From the NCBI RefSeq assembly GCF_013760845.1, contig NZ_JACDUU010000006.1, positions 124,001 to 188,000 on the forward strand: a stretch of 64,000 nt of DNA, written 5' to 3'. Each line of letters opens with the position of its first letter. The first letter of the stretch is position 1. The position numbers were made by a program, and so were the translations under genes. The notes below the pieces were generated by a model. It did not search any database. It saw only the letters and a list, made by a program, of their open reading frames with translations, and was not told the DNA's origin. Of the stretch, positions 35,834 to 45,171 are shown piece by piece. Source of the DNA: [Anoxybacillus] calidus (GTDB lineage Bacteria > Bacillota > Bacilli > Bacillales > Anoxybacillaceae).

Positions 35834-37232
35834 CTGCCTTATTGAATGGATCTATTGATACCGTTGAATTTACATCATGATGCTCTACCGGTCCTCGTTT
35901 AATTTCGCGAACCATTAAATAAACCATCACGCCTGCAAGAATCGTGAATATCAGCGTGTACATAATGATTGAAAATAAAATGGTCCCTGAAGAAACATTT
36001 GGTGATACAGCGTCAGCTGTTGTCATCAATCCAAATACCGTCCATGGCTGACGGCCCACTTCGGTCATGATCCAACCGAAAGTGTTTGCCAAAAACGGAA
36101 ACGAGATAGCAGGAACAAGGATTTTCAAGAACATACTGCTTTTCTCAAGGCGTCCCTTTTTCCACAGATACAGACCAATCATCGATAATAATATCATCGC
36201 TGTACCCAAGCCAACCATTAAACGGAAGCTCCAATACGTCGTCTTGACTGGAGGAATATAATTTGTACCTTCGCCAACGATTGGATCGTATTTTTCCGCA
36301 TATTCGGCTTGGAGAGTTTTCATTCCTTTTAAACTGCCTTCAAATTTAGAATAAGATAAATAGCTTAATGCATAAGGAATATTTAGTTCAAACTTATTTT
36401 CTTGATTCTTTGTATCAATCCAAGCAAATACTGACCAGGGTGCAGGATCGGGCGTATCTTCCCAAATACCCTCTGCAGCTGCCATCTTCATCGGCTGCGT
36501 TTTCACAAGATATTGTGCTTGGGCATGTCCGCTGAAGGCAGCCTCCAAACTGCCGATTAAACCAATGATTAAGGCGATATTCATGGATTTCTTGTAAAAA
36601 TCAACATGTTTCTTTTTTAATAGATTATAGGCACTTACACCAGCAATGAAGAATGCTCCGGTACACAATGCCCCTGTGATGACATGCGGAAACTCCACCC
36701 ATAATTGTCCATTGGTTATCAGCGCAAGAAAGTCAACCATTTCCGCTCTGCCATTTCTAATTTCATAACCCACGGGTACTTGCATGAAGGAGTTTGCCGT
36801 TAAAATCCAAAAACCGGAAAGCATAGTCCCAATAGATACAAGCCAAATGCTTGCCAAGTGCACTTTTTTAGGCAAACGATCCCAGCCAAAAATCCAAAGG
36901 CCGATAAAAGTGGATTCCATAAAGAAGGCAAGCAATGCTTCAATGGCCAGAGGTGCCCCGAAAACGTCACCGACAAATCTAGAATAATCTGACCAGTTCA
37001 TCCCAAATTGGAATTCCTGAATAATTCCTGTTACAACCCCTACAGCAAAGTTAATCAGGAACAAATGTCCCCAGAATTTCGCCATTTTTTTATAAATCTC
37101 TTTTTTCTTCACAACGTATAATGTTTGCATCAAAGCGATAATAAATGCCAGGCCAATGGTAAGTGGCACGAAGAAGAAGTGGTAGATGGTAGTCAAAGCA
37201 AATTGTATTCTTGCCAACATTACTGGATCCAT
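35826..37232 (-). CDS. cydA: Cytochrome d ubiquinol oxidase subunit I
   Basis: 468 aa, the haem-bearing subunit of cytochrome bd. Seen: MLARIQFALTTIYHFFFVPL with the high-spin haem ligand His near residue 18, the GWDRLPKKVH loop, the quinol-binding Q-loop in the short form typical of Bacillaceae, and GWIMTEVGRQPWTVFGLMTT. Nine helices expected. First gene of cydABDC; AAGGAGG lies 10 bases before the ATG. Control is visible upstream: four copies of a 20-bp operator-like sequence (37287-37435), consistent with Rex/ResD-type control by redox state, as known for cyd in B. subtilis. Confidence 0.96.
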   Translation of the reverse strand: MDPVMLARIQFALTTIYHFFFVPLTIGLAFIIALMQTLYVVKKKEIYKKMAKFWGHLFLINFAVGVVTGIIQEFQFGMNWSDYSRFVGDVFGAPLAIEALLAFFMESTFIGLWIFGWDRLPKKVHLASIWLVSIGTMLSGFWILTANSFMQVPVGYEIRNGRAEMVDFLALITNGQLWVEFPHVITGALCTGAFFIAGVSAYNLLKKKHVDFYKKSMNIALIIGLIGSLEAAFSGHAQAQYLVKTQPMKMAAAEGIWEDTPDPAPWSVFAWIDTKNQENKFELNIPYALSYLSYSKFEGSLKGMKTLQAEYAEKYDPIVGEGTNYIPPVKTTYWSFRLMVGLGTAMILLSMIGLYLWKKGRLEKSSMFLKILVPAISFPFLANTFGWIMTEVGRQPWTVFGLMTTADAVSPNVSSGTILFSIIMYTLIFTILAGVMVYLMVREIKRGPVEHHDVNSTVSIDPFNKAGA

Positions 37233-37242
37233 AGTAAGTAGT

Positions 37243-37435
37243 TCCTCCTTTAAGTATTTCGCCAGAATTTGGCCTGAGGCGATATCATGTTCATTATTTC
37301 ACATAAGTATATGTTCACAATTTCACATAATTAAGTATATGTTCACAATTTCACATAACTATGCACCTTTATCAATGGTATTTCCTCCCTTAAGAATTTA
37401 ACCCGAGATGATATTATGTTCACAATTTCACAAAA
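37243..37435 (-). promoter_or_regulatory. cydA leader with four operator-like repeats and a duplicated leader block
   Basis: ATGTTCACAATTTCACATAA occurs at 37311-37330 and 37339-37358, with variants at 37287-37306 (ATGTTCATTATTTCACATAA) and 37416-37435 (ATGTTCACAATTTCACAAAA). Read toward cydA each contains TGTGAAATTGTGAA, two TTGTGAA-like half sites in direct orientation, as bound by ResD; Rex recognises TTGTGAA in inverted pairs. The segment 37378-37435 also repeats 37243-37306 including a Shine-Dalgarno-like TTCCTCCCTTAAG, so the leader itself has been duplicated. Confidence 0.7.
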
Positions 37436-37988
37436 TTAAACATTATTAATATGGGAAACGTGAAAACTCCATAAAAAGCCGGTCACTTTCTGGTTGACGA
37501 AAACAATTCTATTTAGAATCTCTATTGAATGAGAATCTCACTAATACTATAACAAAAAAATGATCGTAATTTCTTTGACAGTTTGACAAATATGTTACAA
37601 ATCTACGACGAAATTCGTAAAAAATCTTATACATTTAATCAAAAATCTCTAAAATAGGAACAATTTAGCACCATTGATGGAACTACAATCCATCAAGAGG
37701 AACGACCGTAAAGTCAGAGCAGAATAAACTTAATTCATATGTAAGATCTCGTGTATGATGCTGAATCATTCATCGCCATTTTTCGATTTCTATTATTCAT
37801 TTTGGTTTCTACAAAACCAACCTTTAGAAGGTCTTTTTCCGAATATCGTTTTAATAAGTTTACATAATAAACATTATGTTGCTTTAAATACCGATTTTTC
37901 AACATGACAATTATTCAATCCCCTGTATGAAACCAGCTTTTTTTTTTAATACTGTAAATAAAACCGTTCTTCTAAAGGAGCGAATAAA
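37436..37988. other. Intergenic region upstream of cydA and the DUF2238 gene
   Basis: No gene. GAATGAGAATCTCAC near 37528 has a partial inverted repeat resembling Fur/PerR-type boxes, but the match is weak. The rest is AT-rich promoter-like DNA for two divergent transcription units. Confidence 0.4.
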
Positions 37989-38618
37989 ATGAAAAAAGAT
38001 GGAATGAAAAGAATTCATCTATTTTTATTATTGGTAGTTACTGCCGTTTTTATTTGGTCAGCGATCAAACCAGCAAGTTACCTGACTTGGATGTTGGAGG
38101 TTAGTCCTGCTGTTGTCGGTTTGATCATCGTCATCGCAGCATATAATAAATTCCGTTTTACTACTCTCTCTTATGTCATTATGGCCATTCTAGCCATCAT
38201 TATGTTCGTCGGTGGGCATTATATATATTCCAAAGTCCCTCTTTTTGATTGGATCAAGGACGCTTATGACTTAAAGAGAAATCATTACGACCGATTTGGG
38301 CATTTACTTAAAGGCTTATTTGCGATTGTACTGAGAGAAATCTTATTACGGAAAACTCGATTAACGAAAGGGCCTTGGTTATTTACCATTGTCATAAGTA
38401 TGTCGCTGGCCATCGCTGCTTTGTATGAGATTATCGAATGGTTAGCTTCTAAAATACCAAAAGGAGGAAAAACGACTAAAGACTTTTTAGGAACCCAAGG
38501 TGATATTTGGGATACACAATGGGATATGTTATGTTGCTTGCTTGGTTCGATTGTTGCGTTATGGATCTTCTCTAAACTACATAACAGACTGTTACAAAAA
38601 GAAGGAATAAAAGAATAA
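37989..38618 (+). CDS. DUF2238 (YjdF-type) membrane protein
   Basis: 209 aa with about six helices. Family signature blocks are clear: FDWIKDAYDLKRNHYDRFGH (about residues 84-103), LREILLRKTRL, then ALYEIIEWLASKIPKG and GTQGDIWDTQWDMLCCLLGS near the C terminus. The acidic/His residues inside membrane segments are conserved in the family, whose function is unknown. AAAGGAG sits 8 bases before the ATG. Divergent from cydA. It is followed by repeat R1-b, shared as a 3' end with the convergent 5'-nucleotidase gene. Confidence 0.88.
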   Translation: MKKDGMKRIHLFLLLVVTAVFIWSAIKPASYLTWMLEVSPAVVGLIIVIAAYNKFRFTTLSYVIMAILAIIMFVGGHYIYSKVPLFDWIKDAYDLKRNHYDRFGHLLKGLFAIVLREILLRKTRLTKGPWLFTIVISMSLAIAALYEIIEWLASKIPKGGKTTKDFLGTQGDIWDTQWDMLCCLLGSIVALWIFSKLHNRLLQKEGIKE

Positions 38619-38725
38619 AATTTTACTCCCAACCCAGAATAAACCTTTCCTTCCCATAAAGATATTAACGCAAACAGTTTGGTTGGAGGACAGTATTGCT
38701 AGAAAGGATAACAAATGATAGCTAT

Positions 38726-38848
38726 GGAGGCTGACCCAAAAATAAAGTGTCAGACCCCACAACACAATTATATAAGACATAACATTGGATAAATGAACAA
38801 TATATTGTGAAATGCACGTGAGGTCAAACACTTATGGGGTCAGCCCCG
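38726..38848. repeat. R1 dispersed inverted repeat, copy b
   Basis: Opens GAGGCTGACCC, AAAGTGTCAGACCCCAC; closes GAGGTCAAACACTT, GGGGTCAGCCCCG. About 123 bp, between two convergent genes. A transcript from either side would form a long hairpin. Confidence 0.88.
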
Positions 38849-38936
38849 TTTACAGAAAAGGTAAAAATGGTCGCTTGTTTGTATTTCGACTGTTTTACTG
38901 CGCGATATATAGATATATAAATGTAAAATAAGGAGC

Positions 38937-40568
38937 TTAAGAAACCTTTTGAATTCGACCTTCAATATTAGCGTCAAATGGTTGAGGGAGTTTCTTAATA
39001 TAGTTGATAAGGGCGTCAAGATCAACAGGACCGACTTCGCGGTTCTTTCCTTCTGTTAATACAGTAAAGTTATCTCCTCCATCAGCAAGAAAGCTATTAA
39101 CAGTGACGGTGTATTCTGCGTTTGGATCGAGTTTTGTTCCATCCGGCAAGTAAATATCAACGACTTTCTCTCCAATCGGCTTTTTCGAATCCCATGTATA
39201 CTTTAGTCCTGAAATTTGAAGCATGCGAGTTTGGTTCGACTGCCATTGCTGATTAAGAAGACGACGTACTTGCTCGCCCGTCAATGTCATTTTCACTAGT
39301 TGATTGCTGAATGGCTGGACGTTATATAATTCTCCCCATATTACTTCTCCTTGCTCAATATCCGCTCGAATGCCGCCAGGATTCATGAAAGCAAAATCAG
39401 TCTTCATCGCATCACGCTGTGCATCGGCGATGAGATTGCCTAAAGCCGATTCGCCGCTTGCGTTTTGCTCATCTGTAATGGTCGCCTTCGCCGTGCCAAT
39501 GACTTGATTGATAATTGGCGCCACTTTTTCCTCATATTTTTCGATCAACCGTTTAATTTTTTTGTCAGGTTTAATCGCATCTTGATATGTTGTGACGATT
39601 TCGGCTTTCTTGGACACCACGTCTTTTGTACGCGGATCAATTTGTAAATCGACATCAGAAAATGCCGTTCCATACGAATACGATTGAACAAGAAGTTTTC
39701 CATCCACTTCTGCATTTAAATAAGAATGGTTATGACCAGCAAACATAACATCTACTTCGTCATCTACGTTTTTGGCGATATCCACGATTTCTCCGCTTGC
39801 ATTCGAACCATCTGTATTAGAAATTCCTGGGTTATGTGCAAGTACAACGATCGTCTCTACTCCTTGCTTTTTCAACTCCGCTACCGCTTTGTTAATGGCT
39901 TCTGCTTCATCGGTGAATTCAACACCAGCTACTCCGCTTGGAGTTACAATGCTCGGCGTATCAGATAAAGCGACTCCAATAAACCCGATCGGAATACCGT
40001 TAACTTTTTTAATCACATAAGGTGGTAAAATCGGCTTTCCTGTTTCTTTATCAATCACATTAGCCGCTACATATGGAAATTTAGCTCCTGAAAAATAGCC
40101 CGTCGCCGGATGCGTCCCACCATAGATGAGTCGCAACATTTCATCAACGCCTTCGTCAAACTCGTGATTTCCAACAGTTCCAACATCAAAACCTAACGTA
40201 TTTAAAATTTCGATCGTTGGTTCATCTTGAAGAAGAGCAGATACGGGAGAACTTGCTCCGACTGCATCGCCTGCATGAACGAGAAGCGTATTTTTATTTT
40301 CGGATTCACGCTGCTTTAAATAGGCAGCAAGATAATCTGCTCGACCGACCGCTCTTCCTCCGACTTTCCGAGTGACATCAATTTGCCCGTGAAAGTCATT
40401 GATTCCTAGCAACTGTATATGAACACGACGATGTTGATAGGAATCGATTTGTTGCGGAATTCCCAGATTTTGTGATCGCTCGGCTGCAAATGCACTTCCA
40501 GAAGAAAAAGCAACCGATAACGCAAGCATAGGTACCGCCTTTTTCAGCAGTTTGGATGGAAACTTCAT
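38937..40568 (-). CDS. Secreted 5'-nucleotidase / 2',3'-cyclic phosphodiesterase family metallophosphatase
   Basis: About 543 aa with a Sec signal peptide (MKFPSKLLKKAVPMLALSVA ... AFAA, cleavage near residue 28-30). Metallophosphatase domain: GINDFHGQID (metal ligands Asp, His), LLVHAGDAVGASSP, GNHEFDEGVDEML, and FAGHNHSYLN; C-terminal 5'-nucleotidase domain with FMNPGGIRADIEQGEV and a substrate-binding block SFLADGGDNFTV. UshA/YfkN-like: releases phosphate or nucleosides from extracellular nucleotides. The start at 40568 follows AAAGGGG at 8 bases. No LPxTG anchor at the C terminus, so it should be secreted or loosely bound. A near-perfect CodY box lies 88 bases upstream. Confidence 0.92.
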   Translation of the reverse strand: MKFPSKLLKKAVPMLALSVAFSSGSAFAAERSQNLGIPQQIDSYQHRRVHIQLLGINDFHGQIDVTRKVGGRAVGRADYLAAYLKQRESENKNTLLVHAGDAVGASSPVSALLQDEPTIEILNTLGFDVGTVGNHEFDEGVDEMLRLIYGGTHPATGYFSGAKFPYVAANVIDKETGKPILPPYVIKKVNGIPIGFIGVALSDTPSIVTPSGVAGVEFTDEAEAINKAVAELKKQGVETIVVLAHNPGISNTDGSNASGEIVDIAKNVDDEVDVMFAGHNHSYLNAEVDGKLLVQSYSYGTAFSDVDLQIDPRTKDVVSKKAEIVTTYQDAIKPDKKIKRLIEKYEEKVAPIINQVIGTAKATITDEQNASGESALGNLIADAQRDAMKTDFAFMNPGGIRADIEQGEVIWGELYNVQPFSNQLVKMTLTGEQVRRLLNQQWQSNQTRMLQISGLKYTWDSKKPIGEKVVDIYLPDGTKLDPNAEYTVTVNSFLADGGDNFTVLTEGKNREVGPVDLDALINYIKKLPQPFDANIEGRIQKVS

Positions 40569-40655
40569 GTTCATATCCCCTTTCATAATCTTTTAAACTC
40601 AATTACAATGTATAATGATAGAGATGAAATACTTATTTTTTGCTAAATTGTTGTA

Positions 40656-40670
40656 AATTTTCAGTAAATT
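40656..40670 (-). promoter_or_regulatory. CodY box candidate upstream of the 5'-nucleotidase gene
   Basis: AATTTTCAGTAAATT differs from the consensus AATTTTCWGAAAATT at one position. It lies 88 bp upstream of the start codon, where a repressor could act. CodY senses GTP and branched-chain amino acids, a plausible link to nucleotide salvage. Confidence 0.5.
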
Positions 40671-40679
40671 CATGTTGTA

Positions 40680-41186
40680 TGAATATTGAAAACCTTTACA
40701 ATTAGGGGATAGAATCTATGTAATAGCAATCTTCTTTATAAGAAAAAAGACGCTAATTGGCGCCGCGAATGATTCAACCCTATATAAAATTTACACATAA
40801 ATGTAGACAGATCCCGAGTTGGCTTGTGAATTGTCCTACCACTCCTTTTGTGCCTGCGTATAAACTGTACGTAGAGAACATTTGTCCCACAACGGAAGTA
40901 GAGAAATTAATTATTCCTCTTTCATATTTCATATGTTTATGTTGTAACGCAAATCTCATGAAAAATTCCATTCAGTTGTTTCTTTACCCTAATCTCCCAC
41001 ATAACTACATTTTATTTTTCTCTTTGAGCGAGATTATACATAAATGAATCCATTTTTTCGAGGAAAATGGCATGTGAATTAACCTTGACATTCCATTTTC
41101 CTCTACGACTTTTACTTTGAAGTATAAAAACACAATCATCTTGCAGCAAAATAGGTGGATACAGCTGCTTCATGAAAAAGACCGGC
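40680..41186. other. Intergenic stretch without a gene
   Basis: No credible gene. The only structure is an inverted repeat CGAGGAAAATGG / CCATTTTCCTC at 41059-41103, lacking a T tract on the side needed by the LLM gene. Short frames in this interval have no ribosome sites. Confidence 0.5.
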
Positions 41187-42209
41187 TTATTTCCCCATGA
41201 CAACTTGAGCTAGAATTTCGTAGGAGCGTAATCGCGCCTTATGGTCAAAAACTTGCGTATGGATGATGAACTCATCGGCTTGAGTAACATCTAAAAATGC
41301 CTGCAGTTTCTCCTTGACGGTCTCTGGGCTGCCGGTAATCATGGAGCTCAATTGCCGTTTGACAGCGACCTTTTCGTAATCATTCCATATTTCATCCATA
41401 TTTTCTACCGGTGGGCTCAACGGAGTTGGCTGATTGCGTAATAAATTTAAAAACTGCAACTCCTGTGAGGTAGCCAACCATCGTGCTTTTTCATCCGTAT
41501 CAGCGGCAATCACATTAATGCCGACCATCACATATGGCTCATCAAGTATCTCTGAAGGCCGGAAACTGCTGCGATATATTTCTAAAGCTGGAAGAGTATA
41601 TTCTGGAGAGAAATGACTCGCAAAAGCAAAAGGTAACCCAAGTTCGCCGGCCAATCGCGCACTAAATCCGCTAGAACCTAGTAACCAAATCGGAATGTTT
41701 AGCCCTTCACCAGGAATCGCCCGCACGCGCGGGTTGTCAAATGAAGGTGGATTCAAATAAGAACACAATTCGTCTAATAATTCAGGGAAATCATCGCCGT
41801 TTCTTTGAAAATCACGTCTTAATGCGCGGGCAGTGAGCGGATCCGTGCCCGGTGCACGTCCTATCCCAAGATCAATACGGCCGGGATACATCGACTCTAA
41901 AGTACCGAACTGTTCGGCAATTACCAATGGAGCATGATTAGGCAGCATAATACCACCGGAGCCTACACGAATTTTGGAAGTTCCGGATGCGATATAGCTG
42001 ATTACGACCGATGTCGCTGAACTGGCGATACCAGGCATTCCGTGATGTTCAGCCAGCCAATAACGATGAAATCCCCATTTTTCTACATGCTGAGCAAGCT
42101 CGAGACTATTTCGAAAAGAGTCGGCCGCTGTACCTCCAACTACAATCGGGACAAGATCCAGAACTGACAACGGAATATCACGAAGCTGTTTTGTTTTTTT
42201 ATTGGACAT
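41187..42209 (-). CDS. LLM-class flavin-dependent oxidoreductase (luciferase-like)
   Basis: 340 aa bacterial luciferase-like monooxygenase. Seen: [20 protein letters not shown] at the start, [20 protein letters not shown] (about 45-64), [20 protein letters not shown], and [20 protein letters not shown] (about 109-128), the signature of the YceB/YwcH subgroup. These enzymes use reduced FMN to oxidise a small substrate; which one is unknown. Start ATG has GGAAGAGG 9 bases upstream. Divergent from the YuiH-like gene across 371 bp. Confidence 0.9.
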   Translation of the reverse strand: MSNKKTKQLRDIPLSVLDLVPIVVGGTAADSFRNSLELAQHVEKWGFHRYWLAEHHGMPGIASSATSVVISYIASGTSKIRVGSGGIMLPNHAPLVIAEQFGTLESMYPGRIDLGIGRAPGTDPLTARALRRDFQRNGDDFPELLDELCSYLNPPSFDNPRVRAIPGEGLNIPIWLLGSSGFSARLAGELGLPFAFASHFSPEYTLPALEIYRSSFRPSEILDEPYVMVGINVIAADTDEKARWLATSQELQFLNLLRNQPTPLSPPVENMDEIWNDYEKVAVKRQLSSMITGSPETVKEKLQAFLDVTQADEFIIHTQVFDHKARLRSYEILAQVVMGK

Positions 42210-42580
42210 ACTCTTTCATCCTCTTCCTCGTTGTAAATAGTTTTTGTAATAGAACTTAGGCATTTCAAAACACGATCCCACAGTTTCAAGTAAAAATTCG
42301 ATTTCAAGGATAAGAATCCTTTATTTGAGCATATAACGTTTTTGCCCACCAATGCAAAAAATTGAACTTAGCTTTATCGAACAACGACACCAAAGCGGGC
42401 ACTTTTGTTCCTTTTATCTTATCAGGAACCTTACAGTTTTATTTTATCGTAATGACTGTCATATCCATAATTATTCGAATCGGATATATACGCCATCTCC
42501 CCTTTTCCATCCTTGCATAACAATGAGCAAAACAGTATCATATTTAATAAAATGACAGCCGAAAGAAAGGATGAAAAGAG
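42210..42580. other. Divergent promoter region
   Basis: Separates the LLM oxidoreductase (minus) and the YuiH-like gene (plus). No gene, repeat or riboswitch recognised; the short frames here lack ribosome sites. Confidence 0.5.
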
Positions 42581-43171
42581 ATGGGAAAACAGCTGCCTCC
42601 TGGCCAATTTGAAACAGAAAAATGGCCAATTCTTCATGAAGGAGATGTATATGAATTTCAAGAAGAGACGTGGGATTTTAGATTGTTTGGCAACGTAAAA
42701 AAAGAAATCACTTTATCCTATAAAGAAGTCATGGATTTACCGAAAACAATCGCTACCATCGATATGCATTGTGTCACTACATGGTCCAAATTCGATACTA
42801 CATTTGAAGGCATTGCGTTCCGCGAATTTTTAAACTTAGTGGAAATCGAACCGGATGTAAAATATGTTAAAATTTATGGGTATTTAAGCGGGAATCGATT
42901 CGGATATTCAGCTAATTTGCCGCTCGAACCTTTGTTAGGAGAGGACGCTTTGTTTGTGTATCGGTGGAAAGATAAGTATCACGATTGGCAAGAGATTTCT
43001 CCGAAGCACGGCTATCCTCTTCGTTTCATTCCTCCTGCTTCCTTTTATTTATGGAAAGGAACAAAATGGGCATCGGGAATTCGATTTATGAAAGAGGATG
43101 AAGCAGGGTATTGGGAAAAAAGAGGCTATTCGATGACAGCTAATCCTTTTAAAGAAGAGCGTTTCGGTTAA
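42581..43171 (+). CDS. Sulfite-oxidase-like molybdopterin oxidoreductase (YuiH type)
   Basis: 196 aa, one molybdopterin-binding domain of the sulfite oxidase fold without the dimerisation domain, as in B. subtilis YuiH. The cysteine that would ligate molybdenum is Cys64 in TIDMHCVTTWSKFDTTFEGI. Further family blocks are YKEVMDLPKTIATI, ALFVYRWKDKYHDWQEISPK and GYPLRFIPPASFYLWKGTKW. No signal peptide, so a cytosolic form. Physiological substrate unknown. AAAGGATG serves as ribosome site. Its 3' end faces osmC across repeat R1-c. Confidence 0.9.
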   Translation: MGKQLPPGQFETEKWPILHEGDVYEFQEETWDFRLFGNVKKEITLSYKEVMDLPKTIATIDMHCVTTWSKFDTTFEGIAFREFLNLVEIEPDVKYVKIYGYLSGNRFGYSANLPLEPLLGEDALFVYRWKDKYHDWQEISPKHGYPLRFIPPASFYLWKGTKWASGIRFMKEDEAGYWEKRGYSMTANPFKEERFG

Positions 43172-43340
43172 TACAAGTTTTATTTTCTGAATTTTTAAAA
43201 TTTAACCAAATCTATACTTTTCGATAGAAAACAGGTTTACATATTATGTCTTTTAATCGGAGTCACAAGGATAAAAACCTTTTGACTTGTTCACACGTTC
43301 ACCATGGAGATCTATTATTTTATCACACATCCATGGTTTT

Positions 43341-43462
43341 AGAGGCTGACCTGTAAGTGTTTGACCTCACATCCAAACCATCATATATAGTGTTTTTATT
43401 TATTATGTCCTAATATTATGATGGTTGTGAGAACTAACACTTCACTTTTTGGCCAGCCTCGC
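43341..43462. repeat. R1 dispersed inverted repeat, copy c
   Basis: Opens AGAGGCTGACC, GTGTTTGACCTCACA; inner arms CCATCATATATAG against TATTATGATGG; closes CACTTCACTTTTTGGCCAGCC. About 122 bp between convergent genes. Confidence 0.87.
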
Positions 43463-43604
43463 GTATTTTATACTAGTTTTATTCGTTGTAATTCTGGAAC
43501 TTTTGCATTAATGGTTACTTTCTGGAAATACGACTTTACATTCGAATTATCCATGAATCCTCTTAGATCTAAAATTCCTTAAATGTCAATCTCTTGCTGC
43601 TCGC

Positions 43605-44030
43605 TTATATCTTTTGTTGTCCGGCAACGCCGTTGATTGAATAACTCACTGTAATCATGGCATTTAATGAATGAGCAACGGAACAATATTTATCTTTCGA
43701 CAACTGAATGGCGCGAATCACTTTGTCTTCAGGTAGCTCTCCTTCTAATGCATAATGAATGTGAATATGTGTAAATCGTCTCGGATGATCTTCTGCGCGT
43801 GTTCCTTCTACCTCCATATGAAAAGAAGTAGGCTCTAAACGCATCTTTTGCAAAATCGAAATAATATCAATTCCTGTACAACCTGCAACTGCATGTAAAA
43901 GCAATTCCATAGGTCTTGCTCCACTATTTTGTCCCCCTATTTCCTCGGCTGCATCCATTTTGATTTCATGTCCTGATGGTGTGATACCGGAGAAAGCCAT
44001 TTGTCCTGTCCATGTTACTGTTGTTTTCAC
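43605..44030 (-). CDS. OsmC family peroxiredoxin-like protein
   Basis: 141 aa. OsmC/Ohr-fold proteins reduce organic hydroperoxides with a Cys pair; here Cys51 (AVAGCTGIDIISIL) and Cys116 (KDKYCSVAHSL) occupy the expected positions. The YhfA-like subgroup pattern RPMELLLHAVAGCTG is clear. ATG at 44030 (TTAAGTGAAAAC leader). Single gene, convergent with the YuiH-like gene through R1-c. Exact substrate unknown. Confidence 0.9.
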   Translation of the reverse strand: MKTTVTWTGQMAFSGITPSGHEIKMDAAEEIGGQNSGARPMELLLHAVAGCTGIDIISILQKMRLEPTSFHMEVEGTRAEDHPRRFTHIHIHYALEGELPEDKVIRAIQLSKDKYCSVAHSLNAMITVSYSINGVAGQQKI

Positions 44031-44541
44031 TTAACTTCAATCCCTTCTAGTTGTTATTTTTTATTTCATTCTTTTTCTTATCGCTAGGCCTGTGTCGCGG
44101 TGTTTATCGGAAAAACGAGTTACCGCATCATCAGTCCGCCATCGACAAATCATGTTTCCTCTGTCACATAAAGCGACTCCAATCAACAACGAAAGAGACT
44201 ATTTCGCCTTCATTATCATAACATTGCGTGCTCAGCTCTGTCATTCCATCCATTTTTGCGGTCAACACCTAAGGCTTCCGACAAATTATTCATCTTCATA
44301 CAAAATTTATTTAATACAAAGTTTACTTATTCTGAAATAATAATGCAAGTAAAAGAGTAGTAGCGAGCGTCTATCACTAACTATTCATTTTACTCAAAAA
44401 TATATGTTTACTTGTTTAATAAATCTATCTTATAGTAATAATGGCTCTCCGATATATTCTTTTCTTATCTAGCGTTTTTTATCATGCATGGTAAAATAAA
44501 ATCATGTGAAAATTTAATGGGTAAAGGGTGTATGAAGATTG
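44031..44541. other. Intergenic stretch upstream of plsY
   Basis: No credible gene and no repeat-family member. The frame at 44092-44340 lacks a ribosome site and family features. The plsY promoter is expected in 44440-44525. Confidence 0.5.
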
Positions 44542-45126
44542 ATGACAAAAACATTGATACTTATATTGGCTTACCTTCTCGGGTCGATTCCGTTTGCTTT
44601 AGTCGTTGGAAAGCTTGGCTATGGAGTTGACATTCGCGAACATGGAAGCGGAAATTTAGGAGGAACAAATACGTTTCGCGTTCTTGGCGTAAAAGCAGGA
44701 TTAATCGTGACCATTGCCGACATTTTAAAAGGCACGCTCGCTGCAAGTCTTCCTGTTTTATTGTCCGTTGATATCCATCCATTGTTCGTAGGATTGTTTG
44801 CTGTTATTGGGCATATGTACCCTATCTTTGCCGGTTTTCGTGGTGGAAAAGCGGTAGCAACATCAGGCGGGGTATTGCTCTTTTATTCTCAGTTTCTATT
44901 TTTAACGCTTATCGCGGTATTTTTTATCGTTCTTTATATTTCAAAATATGTTTCATTATCCTCTATGCTTGCGGGAGTATATGCAATTATTTATACGGTT
45001 TTCTTTACTGACGATATCCCATTAATGATTATCGTTACCTTGCAGGCTGCCTTTATCTTTTACCGCCATCGCGCAAATATTCGGAGAATCATGAATAAAA
45101 CCGAACCGAAAGTGAAATGGCTCTAA
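44542..45126 (+). CDS. plsY: Glycerol-3-phosphate acyltransferase PlsY
   Basis: 194 aa, the acyl-phosphate-dependent enzyme that makes lysophosphatidic acid for membrane phospholipids. Five membrane helices and the three catalytic motifs are visible: [11 protein letters not shown] (about 14-24) leading to [18 protein letters not shown], then [21 protein letters not shown], and the C-terminal RHRANIRRI. Start ATG at 44542 (a TTG one codon earlier is also possible). In B. subtilis plsY lies next to yneT-parE-parC; here it is 41 kb away, an indication of a large insertion or rearrangement. Confidence 0.96.
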   Translation: MTKTLILILAYLLGSIPFALVVGKLGYGVDIREHGSGNLGGTNTFRVLGVKAGLIVTIADILKGTLAASLPVLLSVDIHPLFVGLFAVIGHMYPIFAGFRGGKAVATSGGVLLFYSQFLFLTLIAVFFIVLYISKYVSLSSMLAGVYAIIYTVFFTDDIPLMIIVTLQAAFIFYRHRANIRRIMNKTEPKVKWL

Positions 45127-45171
45127 TGAAAAACTTGACCATACTGAAGTGACAGAGAGGAGTTTTGTACG

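Noticed and set aside
37287-37435. Four 20-bp repeats resembling a short CRISPR array
   Set aside because: Spacing is irregular (5, 9 and about 58 bases), spacers are not unique inserts, and the motif contains known regulator half sites; it is an operator region of cydA.
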